A stretch of 64,000 nucleotides of DNA from Arenicola marina (taxonomy: Eukaryota > Annelida > Polychaeta > Arenicolidae). The stretch spans positions 35,082,820 through 35,146,819 of the forward strand of contig OZ025261.1 of NCBI GenBank assembly GCA_964019135.1, written 5' to 3'. Below are positions 36,601-48,600 of this stretch, one piece after another. Numbering within the stretch: position 1 is the first letter of the stretch; the number at the start of each line of letters is the position of its first letter. The position numbers were made by a program, and so were the translations under genes. The notes beneath the pieces were generated by a model that did no database searches, was not told where the DNA came from, and was given only the letters and a program-made list of their open reading frames with translations.

Positions 36601-39600
36601 TACCCGGGCCTTAGCATAAAAACTATGAGGACGTTCAATTGTTATCGCCCACCTTGACTAGGAATCTCCACTTCATGGTTTCGGGCGAGGGCAGCCTCTG
36701 CTGTTCTTCTTCCAAAGGCGTCGTGTACAGCCGCTCGCCAAACGTGTTGCGCATCACCTGGGCCATGACCTGCTGCTGGCGGATGCTGCAGTGGTTTTCT
36801 ATGGACAGTATCACAGGGTATCTGAAACCAAGGAGGTAAGGGGTCAGCAGTGGTTCTCTATGGACAGTATCACAGGGTATCTGAAACCAAAGGTGAGGGG
36901 TCAGCAGTGGTTCTCTATGGACAGTATCACAGGGTATCTGAAACCAAAGGTAAGAGGTCAGCAGTGGTTCTCTATGGACAGTATCACAGGGTATCTGAAA
37001 CCAAAGGTGAGGGGTCAGCAGTGGTTCTCTATGGACAGTATCACAGGGTATCTGAAACCAAAGGTGAGGGGTCAGCAGTGGTTCTCTATGGACAGTATCA
37101 CAGGGTATCTGAAACCAAAGGTGAGGGGTCAGCAGTGGTTCTGTATGGACAGTATCACAGGGTATCTGAAACCAAAGGTGAGGGGTCAGCAGTGGTTCTC
37201 TATGGACAGTATCACAGGCTATCTGAAACCAAATGTGAGGGATCAGCAGTAGTTCTCTATGGACAGTATCACAGAGTATCTGTAACCAAAGGTAAGAGGT
37301 CAGCAGTGGTTCTCTATGGACAGTATCACAGGGAATCTGAAACCAAAGGTGAGGGGTCAGCAGTGGTTCTCTATGGACAGTATCACAGGGTATCTGAAAC
37401 CAAGGAGGTAAGGGGTCAGCAGTGGTTCTCTATGGACAGTATCACAGGGTATCTGAAACCAAGGAGGTGAGGGGTCAGCAGTGGTTCTCTATGGACAGTA
37501 TCACAGGGTATCTGAAACCAAAGGTGAGGGGTCAGCAGTGTTTATCTATGGACAGTATCACAGGGTATCTGAAACCAAAGGTAAGGGTTCAGCAGTGGTT
37601 CTCTATGAACAGTATCACAGGGTATCTGAAACCAAGGAGGTAAGGGGTCAGCAGTGGCTCTATATGGACAGTATCACAGGGTATCTGAAACCAAAGGTAA
37701 GGGGTCAGCAGTGGTTCTCTATGGACAGTATCACAGGGTATCTGAAACCAAAGGTAAGGGGTCAGCAGTGGTTCTCTATGGACAGTATCACAAGGTATCT
37801 GAAACCAAAGATAAGAGGTCAGCAGTGGTTCTCTATGGACAGTATCACAGGGTATCTGAAACCAAAGGTAAGGGGTCAGCAGTGGTTCTCTTTGGACAGA
37901 ATCACAGGGTATCTGAAACCAAGGAGGTAAGGGGTCAGCAGTGGTTCTCTATGGACAGTATCACAGGGTATCTGAAACCAAAGAGGTAAGGGGTCAGCAG
38001 TGGCTCTCTATGGACAGTATCACAGGGTATCTGAAACCAAAAGGTGAGGGGTCAGCAGTGGTTCTCTATGGACAGTATCACAGGGTATCTGAAACCAAAG
38101 GTAAGAGGTCAGCAGTGGTTCTCTATGGACAGTATCACAGGGTATCTGAAACCAAGGAGGTGAGGGGTCAGCAGTGGTTCTCTATGGACAGTATCACAGG
38201 GTATCTGAAACCAAAGTTGATGGATCAGCAGTGGTTCTCCATGGACAGTATCACAGGGTATCTGAAACCAAAGGTAAGAGGTCAGCAGTGGTTCTCTATG
38301 GACAGTATCACAGGGTATCTGAAACCAAAGGTAATGGGTCAGCAGTGGTTCTCTATGGACAGAATCACAGGGTATCTGAAACCAAAGGTGAGGGGTCAGC
38401 AGTGGTTCTCTATGGACAGTATCACAGGGTATCTGAAACCAAAGGTGAGGGGTCAGCAGTGGTTCTGTATGGACAGTATCACAGGGTATCTGAAACCAAA
38501 GGTGAGGGGTCAGCAGTGGTTCTCTATGGACAGTATCACAGGCTATCTGAAACCAAATGTGAGGGATCAGCAGTGGTTCTCTATGGACAGTATCACAGAG
38601 TATCTGTAACCAAAGGTAAGAGGTCAGCAGTGGTTCTCTATGGACAGTATCACAGGGAATCTGAAACCAAAGGTGAGGGGTCAGCAGTGGTTCTCTATGG
38701 ACAGTATCACAGGGTATCTGAAACCAAGGAGGTAAGGGGTCAGCAGTGGTTCTCTATGGACAGTATCACAGGGTATCTGAAACCAAGGAGGTGAGGGGTC
38801 AGCAGTGGTTCTCTATGGACAGTATCACAGGGTATCTGAAACCAAAGGTGAGGGATCAGCAGTGTTTATCTATGGACAGTATCACAGGGTATCTGAAACC
38901 AAAGGTAAGGGTTCAGCAGTGGTTCTCTATGAACAGTATCACAGGGTATCTGAAACCAAGGAGGTAAGGGGTCAGCAGTGGCTCTATATGGACAGTATCA
39001 CAGGGTATCTGACACCAAAGGTAAGGGGTCAGCAGTGGTTCTCTATGGACAGTATCACAGGGTATCTGAAACCAAAGGTAAGGGGTCAGCAGTGGTTCTC
39101 TATGGACAGTATCACAAGGTATCTGAAACCAAAGATAAGAGGTCAGCAGTGGTTCTCTATGGACAGTATCACAGGGTATCTGAAACCAAAGGTAAGGGGT
39201 CAGCAGTGGTTCTCTATGGACAGTATCACAGGGTATCTGAAACCAAGGAGGTAAGGGGTCAGCAGTGGCTCTCTATGGACAGTATCACAGGGTATCTGAA
39301 ACCAAAGAGGTAAGAGGTCAGCAGTGGTTCTCTATGGACAGTATCACAGGGTATCTGAAACCAAAGGTAAGGGGTCAGCAGTGGTTCTCTATGGACAGTA
39401 TCACAAGGTATCTGAAACCAAAGATAAGAGGTCAGCAGTGGTTCTCTATGGACAGTATCACAGGGTATCTGAAACCAAAGGTAAGGGGTCAGCAGTGGTT
39501 CTCTATGGACAGAATCACAGGGTATCTGAAACCAAGGAGGTAAGGGGTCAGCAGTGGTTCTCTATGGACAGTATCACAGGGTATCTGAAACCAAGGAGGT

Positions 39601-42600
39601 AAGAGGTCAGCAGTGGTTCTCTATGGACAGTATCACAGGGTATCTGAAACCAAAGGTAAGGGGTCAGCAGTGGTTCTCTATGGACAGAATCACAGGGTAT
39701 CTGAAACCAAGGAGGTAAGGGGTCAGCAGTGGTTCTCTATGGACAGTATCACAGGGTATCTGAAACCAAGGAGGTAAGGGGTCAGCAGTGGTTCTCTATG
39801 GACAGTATCACAGGGTATCTGAAACCAAAAGGTGAGGGGTCAGCAGTGGTTCTCTATGGACAGTATCACAGGGTATCTGAAACCAAAGGTAAGAGGTCAG
39901 CAGTGGTTCTCTATGGACAGTATCACAGGGTATCTGAAACCAAGGAGGTGAGGGGTCAGCAGTGGTTCTCTATGGACAGTATCACAGGGTATCTGAAACC
40001 AAAGTTGATGGATCAGCAGTGGTTCTCCATGGACAGTATCACAGGGTATCTGAAACCAAAGGTAAGAGGTCAGCAGTGGTTCTCTATGGACAGTATCACA
40101 GGGTATCTGAAACCAAAGGTAATGGGTCAGCAGTGGTTCTCTATGGACAGAATCACAGGGTATCTGAAACCAAAGGTGAGGGGTCAGCAGTGGTTCTCTA
40201 TGGACAGTATCACAGGGTATCTGAAACCAAAGGTGAGGGGTCAGCAGTGGTTCTGTATGGACAGTATCACAGGGTATCTGAAACCAAAGGTGAGGGGTCA
40301 GCAGTGGTTCTCTATGGACAGTATCACAGGCTATCTGAAACCAAATGTGAGGGATCAGCAGTGGTTCTCTATGGACAGTATCACAGAGTATCTGTAACCA
40401 AAGGTAAGAGGTCAGCAGTGGTTCTCTATGGACAGTATCACAGGGAATCTGAAACCAAAGGTGAGGGGTCAGCAGTGGTTCTCTATGGACAGTATCACAG
40501 GGTATCTGAAACCAAGGAGGTAAGGGGTCAGCAGTGGTTCTCTATGGACAGTATCACAGGGTATCTGAAACCAAGGAGGTGAGGGGTCAGCAGTGGTTCT
40601 CTATGGACAGTATCACAGGGTATCTGAAACCAAAGGTGAGGGATCAGCAGTGTTTATCTATGGACAGTATCACAGGGTATCTGAAACCAAAGGTAAGGGT
40701 TCAGCAGTGGTTCTCTATGAACAGTATCACAGGGTATCTGAAACCAAGGAGGTAAGGGGTCAGCAGTGGCTCTATATGGACAGTATCACAGGGTATCTGA
40801 CACCAAAGGTAAGGGGTCAGCAGTGGTTCTCTATGGACAGTATCACAGGGTATCTGAAACCAAAGGTAAGGGGTCAGCAGTGGTTCTCTATGGACAGTAT
40901 CACAAGGTATCTGAAACCAAAGATAAGAGGTCAGCAGTGGTTCTCTATGGACAGTATCACAGGGTATCTGAAACCAAAGGTAAGGGGTCAGCAGTGGTTC
41001 TCTATGGACAGTATCACAGGGTATCTGAAACCAAGGAGGTAAGGGGTCAGCAGTGGCTCTCTATGGACAGTATCACAGGGTATCTGAAACCAAAGAGGTA
41101 AGGGGTCAGCAGTGGTTCTCTATGGACAGTATCACAGGGTATCTGAAACCAAAGGTAAGGGGTCAGCAGTGGTTCTCTATGGACAGTATCACAAGGTATC
41201 TGAAACCAAAGATAAGAGGTCAGCAGTGGTTCTCTATGGACAGTATCACAGGGTATCTGAAACCAAAGGTAAGGGGTCAGCAGTGGTTCTCTATGGACAG
41301 AATCACAGGGTATCTGAAACCAAGGAGGTAAGGGGTCAGCAGTGGTTCTCTATGGACAGTATCACAGGGTATCTGAAACCAAGGAGGTAAGAGGTCAGCA
41401 GTGGTTCTCTATGGACAGTATCACAGGGTATCTGAAACCAAAGGTAAGGGGTCAGCAGTGGTTCTCTATGGACAGAATCACAGGGTATCTGAAACCAAGG
41501 AGGTAAGGGGTCAGCAGTGGTTCTCTATGGACAGTATCACAGGGTATCTGAAACCAAGGAGGTAAGGGGTCAGCAGTGGTTCTCTATGGACAGTATCACA
41601 GGGTATCTGAAACCAAAAGGTGAGGGATCAGCAGTGGTTCTCTATGGACAGTATCACAGGGTATCTGAAACCAAAGGTAAGAGGTCAGCAGTGGTTCTCT
41701 ATGGACAGTATCACAGGGTATCTGAAACCAAAGGTAATGGGTCAGCAGTGGTTCTCTATGGACAGAATCACAGGGTATCTGAAACCAAAGGTGAGGGGTC
41801 AGCAGTGGTTATCTATGGACAGTATCACAGGGTATCTGAAACCAAAGGTAAGGGGTCGGCAGTGGTTTTCTATGGACAGTATCACAAGGTATCTGAAACC
41901 AAAGGTAAGAGGTCAGCAGTGGTTCTCTATGGACAGTATCACAGGGTATCTGAAACCAAAGGTAAGGGTTCAGCAGTGGTTCTCTATGGACAGTATCACA
42001 GGGTATCTGAAACCAAGGAGGTAAGGGGTCAGCAGTAGTTCACTATGGACAGTATCACCGGGTATCTGAAACCGGGGAGGTAACGGGTCAGCAGGGGTTC
42101 TCTATGGGCAGTATCACAGGGTATCACAGAAGCACCCCCATGCCTCCTTCTCTCCTGCACGCCCCCCCCCCCTCCCTTTTTCCCGCGCCTCCGCAGGAGA
42201 CAACAAACCTTTATATATATAGCTTCATCTGACATCGATTCCATGGTAGTTTCGGACAAGAACATCCACCCACACCCAGACACACACCTTCCATGGGCGC
42301 TTCTTCCTTCAGAGCTTTGTAATAACGTCGAATATTCACTGTAGACCAACATGTAGAAAAACATAAACACTAATCCCGCCCCACCCCCCACCCTTCAGCG
42401 CTAACGCCTTCTCTTCATCATCTCTTTCCGCGGAAACACGGTCGCCAGAGCCACGAATAAAAACTTGGCCATTCCATTACGAGAGCGTATCATGTCGTTC
42501 ACTTCAATAAATAATAGATGAAGACAGCTCCGTTAGTCAAACAATCTTGGGAAGAGCCACGGTCTGCCACCGGCCTGGCTCTCCCCGCCCCCCGCCCGCC

Positions 42601-45600
42601 CACCGCACAGCCACGGACGACACGGTAAAGCTATTACAGGCCGGCGGCCCAAATATAGCTTACCGCCGACCACGTAATATCTAAATGGCGGACGGTTCAT
42701 TAAGGCTAATAGCAAGGCGCGGCACGGAGACAGCACCGGAGTCACGAGAGCAAACCCGAGGGGAGGGGGGCAGCCCCGCAACCGAGACAGCCTGATTCAC
42801 TTAACCCGTGAACATTTAGGTTGGGGATTATGACTAACAGTGCACTCCTTGCGGTGATGGAATCCGCCAGTAGCTCATGGAGGACAGGGGGGCGGGGGGG
42901 TTATGTAACTCTACCCTCCCCCCCCCACCTGCCACCTGGTCCAAAACAGCGTCGTGCTGTGTGCACGGTGTAGTGTCTCTCACCTGCCCCCCCCCCCCCG
43001 CTAAGCAGACCACACCGTCCAAGGACACGTCCTGGTTGTGTGACGGTGGGACCCCTCACCCCCCCCCCCGCCATCCCGTTAAGGGACCATCCCGTCAATG
43101 GGAACAGTGGGGGTATCTATCGCCCCCCACCCTCCACTTAACGGACCAATTCCGTTTTTCTTGGCAATGGCTGTCATGGAAAAACATGGTCCGATTTTAA
43201 TCACAGTGTCATAAAATAATACAATTATCATTATTTTTCCAGGTGTTCGGTTGCATTAGTTTATCGCTAAAATATAAGGATACAACCCGTACATAAAAGA
43301 CTTCAAGGCGTTAAGGCCAAAGTGACACATGACACGTTAAGGCCCAAGTGACACATGGGACGCTAAGGCCCAAGTGACGCATGAGACGTTAAGGCCCAAG
43401 TGACGTATGAGACGCTAAAGCCCAAGTGACACATGAGATGTTTAGGCCCAAGTGACGCATGAGAGGCTCAGACCCAAGTGACACATGAGACACTGAGGCC
43501 CAAGTGACACATGAGACGCTGAGGCCCAAGTGGCAATGAGACTCTAAGGCCCAAGTGACACATGAGACGTTAAGGCCCAAGTGACACATGAGACCCTGAC
43601 ATACGTGTAGTTGGCGTGTAACTTACTCTGAGGCCACAAATCCATATTCGTTGATGGCTTCAATCACAGATTTGAATGAGATTTTTGAGGTCAGGGTGTG
43701 GCCGTGGTAGATGATGGGTTCGTCCCCCGGGCCGTCCCAGCAATCCACTGTAAGGATAAAACACGGACCCTTTCAAAGCAACCAAATACAAGCAACAAAA
43801 CAACACAACATCCATCAAACTTTTGATGAGTAAAAAATCGGTTCATACATACATAATTCGACAAAAAACAATATTGAAGACATGAAGCTAATAAAAAAAA
43901 AAAGAGTGGACAAGAATGCCAAAAAATCAGTCAATGTTATGTCATTCCATGTTAATTACATTATTGACCTAAATTCAGTCAATGATCCAAAGATAAGCAT
44001 GGTTCCTTCAACATGACACATCATATAGTCGTCATACATACGTTAATGGTATTGTTTGGGCATACGCTAAGCTTTGATTTGGGTACATGATTGCATGCCG
44101 CGTATAAGTTCAAAGTACACAACAAATATAGACAATGTATGCGGAGCTGTAGTGTGGCGGTGGGGGGGTCGTGTTCCTAGATCGCGAAGAACACATTTCT
44201 TTATTCCCATGTCACGACGAATTAAAAGAACTCACAGCATACAAAGAAAAGGCGGATACACGATACTAAATTGACGATTTCCCCATTCCCGGTTATTTAA
44301 TAGTAAAACTCCCAGTTCACGCTTAACGAAAGTTCTTGATCACGGCGGTCGGCTAATACCCCATTTCCAGTTCAAGAAAGAATTGTTTTCCTCATTCCCA
44401 GTTCATGGTGCCATGAAAAGCCCATTCCCGATGAACGAAAATACCCCTTGCCCCCCCCCACCCCCCCCACCCCTACCGTCTATACTTAGCACCATGGCGG
44501 TGAGTCAAATGGTTCCATACAAGAATCCAACAAAAACAGAGACTGGCGAAGTACTCACGTTCCACACACCGACATCCTTTCTTCAGTGCCCGGACATACC
44601 CCTCCGTGCTTGACGGCCCCTTCAGCTGATCTTCCAGCAAGTACCTGAAACAGATGGTCGGCGGCTATCATTCCCTGAGACACTCATTCTACCGGGCCTC
44701 GAGATGGGCAAGTGGGGCGCTGCACGAACAATGCACTATGGATCCAAGGCTAAGCATCCAAGCGTATATATGTAAGCCTGAATATGTGAGATCAAAACAG
44801 CACTCAAGCGGCAGTAATATATATTATGTTTGTAAAAAAAAACACATATGCAAAGCATGGTCTTTATGCTCAGTCAAGCGCTGTCAGGTTAGTCACGACT
44901 TCCGGTCGATGCGTCGCGACATTCTTGTAGATTGTTCATTGCACATTCCCAGTTAACCGCCAAGGTCAAACGCTTTGACCCAGAGGCGTGCGCGTGTCAA
45001 ATTGCGCGTATGGTCAAATTGGGTTCTTGGTTTTATTTCATTGTTTTATATATATTTCTATTATTTTGGTCTGAGGAGAGGGGGGGGGGGTATCCTTCAG
45101 CAGACAGCCACTGCTATCCTATGTAGGGGCAGATTAACCGGTCCTTGGTTCGCTCGTTGTCACCTGCATCTCGGACAAGTCGGCTCAACCAACCCTGTCA
45201 TGTCGGGAACTTTCACAAACTCAGATCAACAAATCTTGGCTTCCAACCATCGTACTTGCATCTGGGACAAGTTTTAATCTAAGTCCATTTCCTTGTCAAA
45301 ATTATTGAAGTCAGAAGCGAAATAAGTCACTGAACCTAAGTTGAAACCTAGAGGGCACCAACGTTTACCTTCGTAACCGCCGTAACCGCCGTAACCGCCA
45401 TAACCGCAGTAACCGCGGTAACCGCCGTAACCGCCGTAACCGCCGTGTACTGACGGGCGCAGTACTGATTATGACCACCGGAGGCGAGCGCTCGTGTTAG
45501 AAGGCGCCGGAAATATCATATCGTGTTTGCCAGTTCACCTCTTTCATCAAACGCGCTGTGTAATGGATATTTCGCTCACCGTTCTATACAGATACATGTC

Positions 45601-48600
45601 AGATGTCTACGTGTGTCATTTTCTGTGTCTTAACGCACCTGTCTTCAAAGGAGATTGCTCCCCGTGAGAGTAATGGCCCCCTATCGAGTGTTCTTCCTCA
45701 ATCGACCGAAGTCTTAATCGCCTTTTGTTCCGATAAGTACACTCTCGACCACGAGGTTATACACGTACAGGTCAATGAAAAACACAACAGCAGAACAAAC
45801 TAATACCTCCTCAATATCCTACCCCCAATTATTTGTTTCTGTAGTGATATACAGCACCAAACATACATCACTTCTTTCACACACTTTGTCCAAGGTGGGT
45901 ATCCTTGTAAAGCTGGCAAAACCCCAAAAAACAATCCATCCTCATGTTTTAGGCTGTGACGTCATAGACTAGTCGATCGATATCGTGCACTTACAGGGGG
46001 TTGCCATGGTGCCCTAGTGCCACGTGCCATGGTGCCCTAGTGCCACGTGCCATGGTGCCCTAGTGCCACGTGCCCTAGTGCCACGGTGCCCTAGTGCCAC
46101 GTGCCATGGTGCCCTAGTGCCACGTGCCATGGTGCCCTAGTGCCACGTGCCATGGTGCCCTAGTGCCACGTGCCATGGTGCCCTAGTGCCACGTGCCATG
46201 GTGCCCTAGTGCCACGGTGCCCTAGTGCCATGGTGCCCTAGTGCCACGGTGCCCTAGTGCCACGTGCCATGGTGCCCTAGTGCCACGTGCCATGGTGCCC
46301 TAGTGCCACGGTGCTCTAGTGCCACGTGCCATGGTGCCCTAGTGCCACGGTGCCCTAGTGCCACGTGCCATGGTGCCCTAGTGCCACGTGCCATGGTTCC
46401 CTAGTGCCACGTGGTGCTAAGGGATTGGACTCTCATAGACATAGGGTATATCATCCCGGTCCATAGATTACACGAAGTGCTACACAAGCAAGGTGTCGAC
46501 TTCTTCTCTACTCACGGGGGCAATAGGCCTACAGCCTGCCTGCAATAGGCCTACAGCCTGCCTGCAATAGGCCTACAGCCTGCCTGCAATAGGCCTACAG
46601 CCTGCCTGCAATAGGCCTACAGCCTGCCTGCAATAGGCCTACAGCCTGCCTGCAATAGGCCAACAGCCTGCCTGCAATAAGCCTACAGCCTGCCTGCAAT
46701 AGGCCTACAGCCTGCCTGCAATAGGCCTTCAGCCTGCAATAGGCCTACATCCTGCCTGCAATAGGCCTACAGCCTGCCTGCAATAGGCCTACAGCATGCA
46801 ATAGGCCTACAGCATGCAATAGGCCTACAGTCTGCCTGCAATAGGCCTACAACCTACAATAGGCCTACAGCCTGAAATAGGCTTACAGCCTGCCTGAAAT
46901 AGGCCTTCAGCCTACAATAGGCCTACAGGCTGCAATAGGCATACAGCCTGCCTGCAATAGGTCTACAGCCTGAAATAGGCATACAGCCTACAATAGGCTT
47001 ACAGTCTACAATAGGCCTACAGCCTACAATAGGCCTACAGCCTGCCTGCAATAGGCCTGCAGCCTGCAATAGGCCTACAGCCAGCAATAGGCCTACAACC
47101 TGCAATAGGCCTACAGCCTGCCTGCAATAGGCCTACAGCCTACAGTAGGCCTACAACCTGCAAAAGGCTTACAGCCTGCCTGCAATAGGCCTACATGCTG
47201 CCTGCAATAGGCCTACAGCCTGCAATAGGTCTACAGTCTGCAATAGGCCTACAGCTAGCAATAGGCCTACAGCCTGCAATAGGCCTACAGCCTGCCTGCA
47301 ATAGGCCTACAGCCTACAGTAGGCCTACAACCTACAGTAGGCCTACAACCTGCAATAGGCTTACAGTCTGCCTGCAATAGGCCTACAGCCTGCAATAGGT
47401 CTACAGCCAGCAATAGGCCTACAGCCTGCAATAGGCCTACAGCCTGCCTGCAATAGGCCTACAGCCTACAGTAGGCCTACAACCTGCAAAAGGCTTACAG
47501 CCTGCCTGCAATAGGCCTACATGCTGCCTGCAATAGGCCTACAGCCTGCAATAGGTCTACAGTCTGCAATAGGCCTACAGCTAGCAATAGGCCTACAGCC
47601 TGCAATAGGCCTACAGCCTGCCTGCAATAGGCCTACAGCCTACAGTAGGCCTACAACCTACAGTAGGCCTACAACCTGCAATAGGCTTACAGTCTGCCTG
47701 CAATAGGCCTACAGCCTGCAATAGGTCTACAGTCTGCAATAGACCTATAACCTGCAATAGACCTACAGCCTCCCTGTAGTAGGTCTACAGCCTGCAATAG
47801 GCCTACAGCCTGCCCGCAATAGGCCTACAACCTCTCTGCAGTAGGTCTACAGTCTGCAATAGGCCTATAACCTGCAATAGGCCTATAACCTGCAATAGAC
47901 CTACAGTCTCCCTGCAGTAGGTCTACAGCCTGCAATAGGCCTACAGCCTGCCTGCAATAGGCCTACAGCCTCCCTGCAGTAGGTCTACAGCCTGCAATAG
48001 GCCTACATGCTGCCTGCAATAGGCCTACAGCCTGCAATAGGTCTACAGTCTGCAATAGGCCTACAGCTAGCAATAGGCCTACAGCCTGCAATAGGCCTAC
48101 AGCCTGCCTGCAATAGGCCTACAGCCTACAGTAGGCCTACAACCTACAGTAGGCCTACAACCTGCAATAGGCTTACAGTCTGCCTGCAATAGGCCTACAG
48201 CCTGCAATAGGTCTACAGTCTGCAATAGACCTATAACCTGCAATAGACCTACAGCCTCCCTGTAGTAGGTCTACAGCCTGCAATAGGCCTACAGCCTGCC
48301 CGCAATAGGCCTACAACCTCTCTGCAGTAGGTCTACAGTCTGCAATAGGCCTATAACCTGCAATAGGCCTATAACCTGCAATAGACCTACAGTCTCCCTG
48401 CAGTAGGTCTACAGCCTGCAATAGGCCTACAGCCTGCCTGCAATAGGCCTACAGCCTCCCTGCAGTAGGTCTACAGCCTGCAATAGGCCTACAGCCTGCC
48501 TGCAATAGGCCTACAGCCTACAATAGGCCAACAACCTGCAATAGGCCTTCAACCTGCAATAGGCCTTCAGCCTGCCTGCAATAGGCCTACAGCCTACCTA

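Noticed and set aside
36791-42038. Many plus-strand open frames ([33 protein letters not shown]) as a repeat protein
   Set aside because: They are the antisense of the exon-acceptor minisatellite; the same unit in two frames gives the two peptides.
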